Of a stretch of 64,000 nucleotides of DNA, positions 38,871-47,631 are shown one piece after another. Source of the DNA: Pectobacterium polaris. GTDB taxonomy: Bacteria > Pseudomonadota > Gammaproteobacteria > Enterobacterales > Enterobacteriaceae. Under the pieces are notes generated by a model that ran no database searches, was not told the origin of the DNA, and was given only the letters and a program-made list of their open reading frames with translations. Both the position numbers and the translations under genes were made by a program. The stretch is taken from NCBI RefSeq assembly GCF_002307355.1, contig NZ_CP017481.1, forward strand, positions 744,001 through 808,000, given 5' to 3'. Within the stretch, counting starts at the first letter, position 1; every line of letters begins with the position of its first letter.

Positions 38871-39494
38871 TTAGCGAGAGAAAATCAGGTGCAGGCCGAA
38901 CCCGGTAAACAGCACGCCCGCCACGCCATCCACCCATTTCGCCAGACGCTGATAGCCACGACGCATTGTCGGTAGGGCGAAAACCATCGCGACCAGGCTG
39001 AACCAGAGCAGCGTTTCAATTGAGATCAGCGCAAACAAGCCCCAACGCGCACCGCTGCCGACGCTGTCGCCGACAAACAGCGAGAACACGCTGCCGAAAT
39101 AGATCAGCGCCTTCGGATTCGCCAGATTCGTCAACAATCCGCGCATGAAGGTTTTACCGCGCTGAGGCAGTACCACCGCCTTCTCCTGCGTGGTTTCCAG
39201 CTGTGCTTTATTTCGTGCGGAGCACAGCATCTGCCAGCCCATCCAGCACAGGTACAACCCGCCGCCGACGGTAACGGCTGTATGCAGCCAGGCCATTTTT
39301 TGCAACAGCAGGTGCAGCCCCAGCAGCGCGATAGCTGCCCAGACCATAACGCCCAGAGAAATACCTAACACGCCCATCATCGCTTCACGGCGGGAACGGC
39401 TGGCCGCAGTCTGTGAAACGAAAAAGAAATCCGGTCCCGGGCTCATCAGCGCAATGAAATGCACCAGCGCCACCGTCATAAATAGCATCAGCAT
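38871..39494 (-). CDS. rhtC: Threonine efflux protein
   Basis: LysE/RhtB family exporter with about six hydrophobic segments. The signature HFIALMSPGPDFFFVSQTAA is at 12-31, and LTNLANPKALIYFGSVFSLF around 121-140. The 207-aa sequence follows E. coli RhtC (206) and the order rhtB-rhtC-recQ is conserved. A 43-bp gap separates it from recQ upstream, so co-transcription with recQ is possible. Confidence 0.95.
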   Translation of the reverse strand: MLMLFMTVALVHFIALMSPGPDFFFVSQTAASRSRREAMMGVLGISLGVMVWAAIALLGLHLLLQKMAWLHTAVTVGGGLYLCWMGWQMLCSARNKAQLETTQEKAVVLPQRGKTFMRGLLTNLANPKALIYFGSVFSLFVGDSVGSGARWGLFALISIETLLWFSLVAMVFALPTMRRGYQRLAKWVDGVAGVLFTGFGLHLIFSR

Positions 39495-39537
39495 GTTGGT
39501 TTTCCTGTTTTTTAAATGCAGTCAGACAAGACGATCA

Positions 39538-41367
39538 TCACTCGTCATCATTATTATCGACATGATCGCGAATCATGTTCATGAAAGGCGCACCGAAACG
39601 TTCGAGTTTACGGTGTCCAACCCCGTTGATATTCAGCAGTTCACCCGCAGTGATCGGCATCATTTCAGCCATCTCCAGCAGCGTGGCATCGCTGAACACC
39701 ACGTAAGGCGGAATATTGTCTTCATCCGCGATGGATTTACGCAGTTTGCGCAATTTAGCAAACAGCTTGCGGTCGTAATTTCCACCGTAAGATTTTTGAT
39801 TGGCGCGCGGTTTCAGGTTAATCACACGCGGCACGGCCAGCTGTAGCGGCATCTCTCCCCGCAACACTGGGCGCGCAGATTCGGTAAGCTGTACGGCGGA
39901 ATGCATTGTGATGTTCTGGTTCAGCAAGCCCAGATGAATCAATTGGCGCAGCACGCTGACCCAATGCTCCTGCGATTTATCTTTACCAATACCGTAAACC
40001 GGCAGTTTGTCATGGCCGAAGTCACGGATACGCTGATTATTCGCCCCGCGCAGCACCTCGACGATATAGCCTAAACCAAAGCGCTGCCCAACGCGGTATA
40101 CGCAGGAGAGCGCCTTTTGCGCTTCTACCAGCCCGTCATAGCGCTTCGGTGGATCGAGACAAATATCACAGTTGCCGCAGGCCTCTTGGCGTCCTTCACC
40201 GAAATAATTCAGCAGCACCAGACGGCGGCAGGTCTGCGCTTCGGCAAACGCGCCCATCGCATTGAGCTTATGACGCTCGATATCCAACTGCGGGCCAGTC
40301 GGTTTTTCTTCCAGACAGCGGCGCAGCCACGCCATATCCGCCGGATCGTAGAACAGCGCGGCTTCAGCAGCGAGTCCATCACGTCCGGCTCGCCCCGTTT
40401 CCTGATAGTAGGATTCGATGTTGCGCGGAATATCAAAATGCACCACGAACCGCACGTTAGGCTTGTTGATGCCCATACCAAATGCAACGGTCGCGACCAC
40501 CACCTGAAGATCGTCACGCAGGAACGCTTCCTGCACCTGTGCACGTCGTTCGTTATCCAATCCAGCGTGATAAGCCCCTGCGCTCAACCCACGCGCCTGC
40601 AAACGCGCGCTGATGTCCTCCACGCGGGAACGGCTGTTGCAGTAGATGATGCCGCTTTTTCCACGCTGCGCCTGCACGAATATCCAGAGCTGGTCGAGCG
40701 GTTTGAACTTCTCCACCAGCGTGTAGCGAATATTCGGGCGGTCAAAGCTGCTGATCTGAATCAGTGGCGACTGGAGATCCAACAGACGAACGATGTCGTT
40801 CCGCGTGGCTTCGTCGGCGGTAGCGGTCAGCGCAATAAAAGGAAGATGAGGGAAACGCTGTTTAATCTGCCCCAGCGCCCGGTATTCAGGGCGGAAATCG
40901 TGCCCCCATTGGGAAATACAGTGCGCTTCATCCACCGCGATCAGGGCGATCTGCCAGTGGGCAAGATGATCGAGGAAGCTGTCCGTCGTCAGGCGTTCAG
41001 GCGCAATATAAAGCAGCTTGATCTGACCAGTACGACAACCGGCCATCACCTCAAGCTGCTGCTCGCGCGTCTGCGTCGAATTCAGGCAAGCTGCCGAAAC
41101 GCCGTAGGCCTGAAGCTGATCGACCTGATCTTTCATCAGTGAAATCAACGGGGACACCACCAGCGTCAGCCCGTCCATCACCAGCGCAGGGATTTGATAG
41201 CACAGCGATTTACCGCCGCCTGTCGGCATGATAACCAGACAGTCCTGCCCACTGAGCGTCGCGCTGATAATTTCCTGCTGACCCGGTCGGAATTGCTGGT
41301 AGCCGAACGTGTCCCGCAGAACCTGAACCGCCAGCGCTTCCTTATTCAATACTTCCGCCGTAGACAC
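39538..41367 (-). CDS. recQ: ATP-dependent DNA helicase RecQ
   Basis: 3'-5' superfamily 2 helicase of the RecF recombination pathway. Walker A is [12 protein letters not shown], the Walker B/DEAH box [19 protein letters not shown]. Motif VI is [10 protein letters not shown]. The zinc-binding RQC region contains C-x16-C-G-N-C-D-I-C. The C-terminal HRDC domain ends [13 protein letters not shown]. 609 aa, equal to E. coli RecQ. Confidence 0.97.
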   Translation of the reverse strand: MSTAEVLNKEALAVQVLRDTFGYQQFRPGQQEIISATLSGQDCLVIMPTGGGKSLCYQIPALVMDGLTLVVSPLISLMKDQVDQLQAYGVSAACLNSTQTREQQLEVMAGCRTGQIKLLYIAPERLTTDSFLDHLAHWQIALIAVDEAHCISQWGHDFRPEYRALGQIKQRFPHLPFIALTATADEATRNDIVRLLDLQSPLIQISSFDRPNIRYTLVEKFKPLDQLWIFVQAQRGKSGIIYCNSRSRVEDISARLQARGLSAGAYHAGLDNERRAQVQEAFLRDDLQVVVATVAFGMGINKPNVRFVVHFDIPRNIESYYQETGRAGRDGLAAEAALFYDPADMAWLRRCLEEKPTGPQLDIERHKLNAMGAFAEAQTCRRLVLLNYFGEGRQEACGNCDICLDPPKRYDGLVEAQKALSCVYRVGQRFGLGYIVEVLRGANNQRIRDFGHDKLPVYGIGKDKSQEHWVSVLRQLIHLGLLNQNITMHSAVQLTESARPVLRGEMPLQLAVPRVINLKPRANQKSYGGNYDRKLFAKLRKLRKSIADEDNIPPYVVFSDATLLEMAEMMPITAGELLNINGVGHRKLERFGAPFMNMIRDHVDNNDDE

Positions 41368-41500
41368 GCCTTCCCCAATTCAATGAAATCAAACAGGCGC
41401 TATTTTCAGCGCCGTTGGGTAAAACTGCAATCGTTAGTTTGGTAAAACGACAAGGGTTAAAGCGGTAATCGCTAAAAACCCAGCCGCGAAAAGATGGTCG

Positions 41501-42367
41501 TTAGAACATGTCGTTCAGCGTGACGCCAACGCCAAAGCGGGTCTGACGGTGGTTGTAATCAATCAGGGATTCGCCATAGCCGCTAAACACTTTGGTGTAG
41601 AAACGGACATGACGCGTCAGCGGATAGCTCCAGCCCAGTTCACCACCGCCGTAGCCGCTGTTCCAGTTATAGCGACCTTCTGCGCTAAACACGCTGTCGC
41701 CCCACACATAGCCGACGCGTAAGCGGTAATGGCCCATGTATTTGGTGATATCTGGATTGTCATCCTGACTGTCGGAGAAACGCACCCACGGCTTCACATC
41801 AACCTGCCAGTTGCCGTTCTGCGCCATCAGGCGAGCATAAGCACGGTTCCAACTGCGCGACGTCGGTTCGGAACGGCCGTTAGACTGGTGGTTAAAGCCC
41901 ATTTCCACATCCCGCAGCGTCCAGCCCGCGAAGGTGTAGTTCGTTGCCCAGCCCAAAAAGACCTGTGGCTCATAGTTGGTTTCACGGAACGGAGAAGACT
42001 CGCTCTTATTAGACAACTGCCACCATGAGCGCTGCGTATAGGAAGCACCCAGCAACGAGTTATCACCCAGAATGCCACGCCAAATCGGGAACCCCAGGCT
42101 CAACTGGTAATGCACTTCATCTTTACGTGCTTCATCGCCCCAGTTATAGCTCTGTATCGCCGTTTTATTGATGTTGCTGCTATAGGTATACAGTATGTAG
42201 TTGCTCTCGTAAGGATAGAGAACAAACGGGGTGTTGTGCTCTTCTAACAAGCTGGCAATAATGCTGCCACGTACCGCAGGTTGATTTGGCGCAGGTGCGT
42301 TTGTTGTGTCTTCGGCATGAGCCTGTGCTGTCAGTAATGCTGCCAGTACGAATCCGATTTTATGCAT
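41501..42367 (-). CDS. pldA: Outer-membrane phospholipase A
   Basis: Calcium-dependent beta-barrel phospholipase (OMPLA) that removes misplaced phospholipids from the outer leaflet. It has a signal peptide MHKIGFVLAALLTAQAHA. The active-site stretch GFNHQSNGRSEPTSRSWNRAY contains the His-x-Ser pair and the Asn of the triad; the C-terminal strand ends in Phe (VGVTLNDMF). 288 aa (E. coli 289). An 18-bp tandem repeat lies just upstream of its start. Confidence 0.96.
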   Translation of the reverse strand: MHKIGFVLAALLTAQAHAEDTTNAPAPNQPAVRGSIIASLLEEHNTPFVLYPYESNYILYTYSSNINKTAIQSYNWGDEARKDEVHYQLSLGFPIWRGILGDNSLLGASYTQRSWWQLSNKSESSPFRETNYEPQVFLGWATNYTFAGWTLRDVEMGFNHQSNGRSEPTSRSWNRAYARLMAQNGNWQVDVKPWVRFSDSQDDNPDITKYMGHYRLRVGYVWGDSVFSAEGRYNWNSGYGGGELGWSYPLTRHVRFYTKVFSGYGESLIDYNHRQTRFGVGVTLNDMF

Positions 42368-42402
42368 TCATTTTCTCCGACATGTTTTTCTCCAGCATTC
42401 TT

Positions 42403-42466
42403 TTATCCAAATAAAATCTTTTATCTAAATAAACTCATTTATCTAAATAAACTCATTTATCTAAAT
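42403..42466. repeat. 18-bp tandem repeat upstream of pldA
   Basis: The unit TTATCTAAATAAACTCAT occurs exactly twice (42421-42438, 42439-42456). It is flanked by a diverged copy before (TTATCCAAATAAAATCTT, 42403-42420) and a partial copy after (TTATCTAAAT, 42457-42466). It lies in the gap between divergent pldA and yigI, 36 bp from the pldA start. Confidence 0.9.
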
Positions 42467-42655
42467 AGTGATACGCCTTCCCCACTCAAGCCCGCCATTC
42501 TACACAGTTCAACGACGTTTGAATTATCGTTCTCCCGTTTCTCTGCCTTTTCTGGAAAGATACAAAATCAATGCATAAAATAAACATTCACATAACGTAA
42601 ATACATCAAATCAACCACATTTAATATGTGTCTCTTATCCGAGCGGGAAACAACT

Positions 42656-43144
42656 ATGGCTGACGTACCATCATTTCAGGGAACCACATTAACCAGAGAG
42701 ACTGTGCGCCAGCTCGTTGGCGAGATTTTCATTTACAAGATGCCATTCAACATCGAATTAGGTCTTGAATTACAGCAATTTGAAGCCGACAAAGCCGTCT
42801 TGACGTTCGCCCGACAAGATAAGCTCATCGGCAATGCGGCACAAAAAATCCTGCACGGCGGCGTAATTGCTGCCGGGCTGGACGTGGCCGCTGGGCTGGT
42901 CTGCGTCGGTAATACGCTGCTGCGCCATGAGACAATCAGCGATCAGGAATTTCACCATCGGCTCGCACACATGGGAACGATTGATATGCGGGTAGATTAT
43001 CTACGTCCGGGCTATGGGGAACGCTTCACCATTACCAGCACGCTACTGCGCGGTGGTAATAAAATCGCCGTTGCGCGCGCCGAATTGCATAACGAACAGG
43101 GCTCGCATCTCGCCAGCGCCACCGCAACCTATATTGTCGGGTAA
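42656..43144 (+). CDS. yigI: Hotdog-fold thioesterase YigI
   Basis: Acyl-CoA thioesterase of the hotdog family; E. coli YigI hydrolyses medium/long-chain acyl-CoAs. The protein shows [19 protein letters not shown] (70-88) with the family His-Gly-Gly, and [19 protein letters not shown] (112-130). ATG 42656 (MADVPSF, 162 aa) has GGGA upstream; an upstream ATG at 42626 adds ten residues without homology. It lies between pldA and rarD, as in E. coli. Confidence 0.92.
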   Translation: MADVPSFQGTTLTRETVRQLVGEIFIYKMPFNIELGLELQQFEADKAVLTFARQDKLIGNAAQKILHGGVIAAGLDVAAGLVCVGNTLLRHETISDQEFHHRLAHMGTIDMRVDYLRPGYGERFTITSTLLRGGNKIAVARAELHNEQGSHLASATATYIVG

Positions 43145-43242
43145 CCTTTACGTTAGAAAAAATTGTCATTAACACTTTACGTGAAAGCGCTCACAGTTTT
43201 GGGTAGACTTAGCGTTTTCCCGCCGTCCTTATCGAGTCACCC

Positions 43243-44172
43243 ATGAACGCGCAACAAACCCGTGAGGGGATCTTTTTCGCCCTCGCCGCGTATTTTATTT
43301 GGGGAATTGCTCCCGTTTACTTCAAGCTACTTGAGCACATTCCACCCAATGAAATACTGACGCACCGTATTATCTGGTCATTCTTCTTTATGCTGATCCT
43401 GCTGACGGTCGGTCGGAAATGGCGTCAGGTGAGCCTTGCCTGCCGCAACGTCAAGCATCTGTTTCTGTTGGCATTAACGGCGGTGCTTATCGGCGGGAAC
43501 TGGCTGTTGTACATCTGGGCGGTCAATAATCATCACATGCTGGAAGCCAGTCTGGGGTATTTCATCAACCCGCTGGTTAACGTCATGCTGGGTATGATCT
43601 TTCTGGGCGAACGCTTTCGCCGTCTGCAATGGCTGGCGGTGCTGCTCGCCGTGACCGGCGTACTGGTTCAGCTGTGGACGTTTGGCTCGCTGCCCGTTAT
43701 CGCGCTCGGGCTGGCATTCAGCTTCGCGTTATACGGCCTGCTGCGTAAGAAGATTGGTATCGACGGACAAACCGGCATGCTGATCGAAACGCTGTGGCTG
43801 CTTCCGGTTGCGGTCATTTATCTGTTTTTTATTGCCGACACGCCAAGCAGCCATCTGACAGCCAACCCCTGGTCGCTGAATCTACTGCTGATCTCGGCGG
43901 GCATCGTCACCACCGTGCCGTTGCTGTTTTTCACCTCAGCGGCGATGCGCCTGCGCCTGTCAACGCTCGGCTTCTTCCAGTATCTCGGCCCGACCATCAT
44001 GTTCATGTTGGCGGTGGTGTTCTACGGTGAAACGTTCAGCAGCGACAAACTGATTACTTTTGCCTTCATCTGGGGCGCGTTGGGGCTGTTCATTCTGGAT
44101 GCACTTTATACGCAGCGTAAGCTACGGCGCACGCCAGTTACAGTTTCCCAGCCTCAACACGACGGGAAATAA
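43243..44172 (+). CDS. rarD: EamA-family permease RarD
   Basis: Ten-TM drug/metabolite transporter superfamily protein; named for a chloramphenicol-sensitivity phenotype, with no proven substrate. The family opening is EGIFFALAAYFIWGIAPVYF (8-27); the two EamA repeats end near residues 145 and 288. 309 aa. Its last 35 bp overlap the 3' end of the convergent AbrB-family gene. Confidence 0.93.
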   Translation: MNAQQTREGIFFALAAYFIWGIAPVYFKLLEHIPPNEILTHRIIWSFFFMLILLTVGRKWRQVSLACRNVKHLFLLALTAVLIGGNWLLYIWAVNNHHMLEASLGYFINPLVNVMLGMIFLGERFRRLQWLAVLLAVTGVLVQLWTFGSLPVIALGLAFSFALYGLLRKKIGIDGQTGMLIETLWLLPVAVIYLFFIADTPSSHLTANPWSLNLLLISAGIVTTVPLLFFTSAAMRLRLSTLGFFQYLGPTIMFMLAVVFYGETFSSDKLITFAFIWGALGLFILDALYTQRKLRRTPVTVSQPQHDGK

Positions 44173-45196
44173 AGCGCGATAAGATCGGGCTGAACAACAG
44201 CGTCGAAAACAGCCGCAGCGTCTGCATGGCGATGACAAATGCCATATCCACCCGACTGCCTGCGGCAATAATCGCAATCGAATCCAGCCCGCCGGGGCTG
44301 GTCGCCAGAAAGGCGGTCAGCATATCCACCGGCATCATTTTCGTCACCATCCACGCCATTCCACCGCACAGCAGCATCAGTCCGACTATCGACGCCATCA
44401 TGTGCGGCAGCGTGCGTATCGCCAGTAAAAAGATAGGGCGAGTAAAACAGAGTCCCACACTCCAGCCGATAAAAGCATAGGCCAACGCCAGCAGCCATTC
44501 CGGGGTTTGCAGCTGCAAGGTGCCGCTGGCATGCAGCATTGAGCCGATAATCATCGGCCCCAACAGCGCCCCAGATGGAATACGCAGGCGTCTTCCAAAC
44601 CAGGCGCTGCCAAACGCCACGCAAAGCGTCGCCAGAAAGCGCCAGTCCAATGCGGGAAACCAGACCAGCATCGCACTGTTTTCCGCCGCCTCGTCACCCA
44701 AACTCAGGCGCGCCACGAACGCCGCCGACGCCGTGACCATCAGCACACGTAAATATTGCATGAAGGCGACCAGCCGCACGTCCGCGCCAAATTCCCCAGA
44801 CATCGCGACCATCGCCGACGCACCGCCCGGCGATGCCCCCCAGGTTCCGGTCGTTCCGGGCAGTTCGCTAAATTTGACCAGCAGCCAACCGGACAATCCG
44901 CTGGCAGCCAGCGTCGCCAGCAGAATGAACAGCACCAGCGGCCATTCGCTCATCAACGGTTTCAGGATAGAAAATGACAGGCTTTGTGCGACCAGACAGC
45001 CTAGAACAGCATTGCTGCCCGCAAAGCAGACGGGCGGAATGCGAATTGTCGCACCGTTTAACCCCATGACGACGCCGACCATCATCGGCCCCAGCAACAG
45101 CGCGGCGGGAACGTGGTAAATCTGTAGCCCAAACCCAAGGGATAATGAAACCGACAGCAACATTCCCCATTGCATCCAAGGAGACATCCCTTTCAT
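44138..45196 (-). CDS. AbrB-family membrane protein
   Basis: AmoA/AbrB family integral membrane protein with two similar halves of about five membrane segments (PAALLLGPMMVGVVMGL in the first, PSGALLGPMIIGSML in the second). In other bacteria the family has been called a putative ammonia monooxygenase or transport regulator; no activity is proven. The start at 45196 (MKGMSPWMQ, 352 aa) has a CAGGT ribosome site; ATG 45187 is an alternative. The C-terminus overlaps rarD on the other strand. Confidence 0.85.
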   Translation of the reverse strand: MKGMSPWMQWGMLLSVSLSLGFGLQIYHVPAALLLGPMMVGVVMGLNGATIRIPPVCFAGSNAVLGCLVAQSLSFSILKPLMSEWPLVLFILLATLAASGLSGWLLVKFSELPGTTGTWGASPGGASAMVAMSGEFGADVRLVAFMQYLRVLMVTASAAFVARLSLGDEAAENSAMLVWFPALDWRFLATLCVAFGSAWFGRRLRIPSGALLGPMIIGSMLHASGTLQLQTPEWLLALAYAFIGWSVGLCFTRPIFLLAIRTLPHMMASIVGLMLLCGGMAWMVTKMMPVDMLTAFLATSPGGLDSIAIIAAGSRVDMAFVIAMQTLRLFSTLLFSPILSRFISRRVEAGKL

Positions 45197-45379
45197 GCAC
45201 ACGACCTGTATTGAATAATCGAAAGTAAGAATAGAAAGACTGTTCGCCATTCTAAACAAGATGGCCGGAGAATGAACAGGCGCAGAAGAATAAACAAGAA
45301 TAGCGAATCGGAGAACGATAAAAGGAAGGAATATTGACGCGCCTGACGGGTCAATCCCATCAGACGCATTCGGACAGAT

Positions 45380-46330
45380 TTAGAGCCAGTTCTTACGTTT
45401 GAAGTAGAGGTACGGTGCCAGTCCAGCGAGAATCATCAGCACAATCGCGCCCGGATAGCCAAACGACCACTTCAGCTCCGGCATAAATTCAAAGTTCATC
45501 CCGTAGCTGGACGCCACCAGCGTCGGTGGCAGGAACACCACGGAAACGACCGAGAAGATCTTGATAATCCGGCTCTGTTCGATATTGATGAAGCCCATCG
45601 CCGCCTGCATCAGGAAGTTAACCTTCTGGAACAGGGATTCGTTGTGCGGCAGCAGAGATTCGATATCGCGTAAGATTTCACGCGCCTGTTCCAACTGGCC
45701 GGATGGCAAGCGAGCTTTACGCACCAGGAAATTCAGTGCACGTTGGGTATCCATCAGACACAGGCGAACTTTCCAGCCCACGTCTTCCTGTTCCGCCAGC
45801 GTGGACAACGCGTCGTCGTACTCTTCGCCCTGACGCCCTTCCATAATGATGCGGCTCAGCGATTCCAGATCGCTGTAGATGTTCTCGATTTCGTCCGCCA
45901 GTTGCTCAATTTTAGTTTCAAAGAGGTCGAGCAGCAGTTCGTAAGCATTACCGTCTACCAGCGTTTGGTTACGGGCACGCATGCGGTACAGGCGGAACGC
46001 AGGGAGTTCACGCTCGCGCAAGGTGTACAAGCGACCATCGCGAATGGTAAACGCCACGGTCGAGTTACCCGCGTGATCGTCAGCATCTTCAAAAAAGAAA
46101 AAGGAGTGAATGTGCAGGCCGTCTTCATCTTCAAAAAAACGTGCCGATGCTTCAATGTCTTCCAGTTCAGGACGGGTGGCCAGGCTTTGTCCCAGCTCGG
46201 TTTGTACTTTTTCACGCTCATCGTCTTCCGGCTCGATCAAATCGACCCAAATTGACGTGGTGAGATCATCGGAGTCATCCAGTTCCAGACGAGATAAACG
46301 GCAATTATCCAGTTTAAATGCGCTCAGCAT
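45380..46330 (-). CDS. corA: Magnesium/cobalt transport protein CorA
   Basis: Pentameric Mg2+ channel. A long cytoplasmic N-terminal domain of acidic sequence ([35 protein letters not shown]) precedes two C-terminal membrane segments. The selectivity signature [11 protein letters not shown] lies between them and the C-terminus ends FKRKNWL. The start at 46330 (MLSAFKLDN) gives 316 aa, as in E. coli, with GGGGAG upstream. Confidence 0.97.
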   Translation of the reverse strand: MLSAFKLDNCRLSRLELDDSDDLTTSIWVDLIEPEDDEREKVQTELGQSLATRPELEDIEASARFFEDEDGLHIHSFFFFEDADDHAGNSTVAFTIRDGRLYTLRERELPAFRLYRMRARNQTLVDGNAYELLLDLFETKIEQLADEIENIYSDLESLSRIIMEGRQGEEYDDALSTLAEQEDVGWKVRLCLMDTQRALNFLVRKARLPSGQLEQAREILRDIESLLPHNESLFQKVNFLMQAAMGFINIEQSRIIKIFSVVSVVFLPPTLVASSYGMNFEFMPELKWSFGYPGAIVLMILAGLAPYLYFKRKNWL

Positions 46331-46695
46331 GGGCCATAGCTCCCCTTTCAGTAGCAGAGATGGACAACGCGATTGAAGCACAGAAACAGAGGTGAGGTGT
46401 CACCAGCAGGTTTCAGTCCGTTCGACGGATCTGACTCGTAGCGACAAAAACAGCATCGCTGACAACCACGAAGGGTATCAGCAGAGGAAGATAGCCTTAG
46501 AAGTTGTACCTAATGAACAGGTTAGTGAGCCAGTATCGACTGGGTGTGTCCAAGGCGTTAGTCCTCCGAGAATAATGATGCGCGCATGTTACGCTGAGAT
46601 GAAAAAGACTTCAACTTTAAAACCGCGGCTGAAACACGCTGTAAAATATTGGTCAACTGGATAAGGTTTATCCAATAAATTCGGCGCGGAAAGTG
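46331..46695. other. corA upstream region
   Basis: 365 bp without a supported gene. It must hold the corA promoter and leader. A small hairpin TGGATAA-GGT-TTATCCA (around 46659-46675) is visible near its far end. I could not identify a leader peptide comparable with Salmonella corL. Confidence 0.4.
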
Positions 46696-46735
46696 GTAAA
46701 AAACGCAGTCCTCAGAGTAAAAAAGAACTGCGTTT
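46696..46735 (-). terminator. Terminator of the cyclase-family gene
   Basis: Stem AAACGCAGT (46701-46709) with ACTGCGTTT (46727-46735), 17-nt loop. On the minus strand the stem ends in a T-rich run (TTTTTTACC). It lies just after the stop at 46741. Confidence 0.8.
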
Positions 46736-46740
46736 ATCTG

Positions 46741-47487
46741 TCAGGCGTTGTCGGGTAAATAGGCGATGGCACGGACGGGGAAGCCGGGTGCACCAGCGAA
46801 ATTAGGGTAGCTGACATGAATATAAGCACCGGTAGACGGTAGCTGATGCAGGTTATTCAGTACCTCGACCTGCCAGGCATTTTGGTTCAGCACGAAGAAC
46901 TCGCCGATAAGCCCGTTATTGCGACGGAAATCAGCGGCGGAATCCGTATCCAGCGTCTCGTGCCCAACCGCGCTAATGCCGCGCTCTTCAAACAGGAACG
47001 TCAGCGCCTCAAGCGACCACCCCGGCGTATGGCTGTTGCCTTCTTCATCTTTATTGGCGAAGGCGTCAATATCGGGCCAGCGCGTGCTCCAGCCGCTGGC
47101 AAACGCGACAAAGCTGCCTGACGGAATTTCCCCATGCTCGAGCTCAAACGTCAGAATGTCATCAACCGACAGGCGGTAATCGGGATCGTGTGCGACGGCG
47201 TCTTGTTTGTGGAGCACCACCAGCGGTAGCAACAGCTCTTTATTATCAATACGATCCAGATAGCGTTTACCCGCGACAAAATGCCCCGGCGCATCAATAT
47301 GCGTCCCCGTCTGCGTCGCAAACGTCACCGCCTGCGCATAAAATCCGTGATCTTCGACGTTGAATAAGGTCTTGCGCTGTAACACACCTTCAAACGCGCT
47401 AAAAATAGGAATCGACTCCGTCACCGTGTGCGTGAGATCGACCCATTTCTTCTTCTGTAGTTCGGCAATAATTTGGTCTAGCGTCAT
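46741..47487 (-). CDS. Cyclase/kynurenine-formamidase family hydrolase
   Basis: 248-aa protein with the metal-binding signature of the cyclase family, TQTGTHIDAPGHF (about 58-70), followed by GHETLDTDSAADF and a C-terminal HVSYPNFAGAPGFPVRAIA. The family includes arylformamidases and isatin hydrolases; the substrate cannot be deduced. ATG 47487 has GGAG 7 bases upstream, better than ATG 47493. It stands alone between corA and uvrD, which are adjacent in E. coli, so it is an insertion or loss relative to that order. Confidence 0.85.
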   Translation of the reverse strand: MTLDQIIAELQKKKWVDLTHTVTESIPIFSAFEGVLQRKTLFNVEDHGFYAQAVTFATQTGTHIDAPGHFVAGKRYLDRIDNKELLLPLVVLHKQDAVAHDPDYRLSVDDILTFELEHGEIPSGSFVAFASGWSTRWPDIDAFANKDEEGNSHTPGWSLEALTFLFEERGISAVGHETLDTDSAADFRRNNGLIGEFFVLNQNAWQVEVLNNLHQLPSTGAYIHVSYPNFAGAPGFPVRAIAYLPDNA

Positions 47488-47631
47488 GGGCATGCTCCGT
47501 TTTTATTGTGATACCACACATCCATGGATACGCGGCAGGCCACCTAGCATTGTCGAAAATGACGATAAAGACTAAGACAGGGTTTTTATAAGTTATATAA
47601 CCCCGTCATACACCAAGTCGCATCGTGACGA

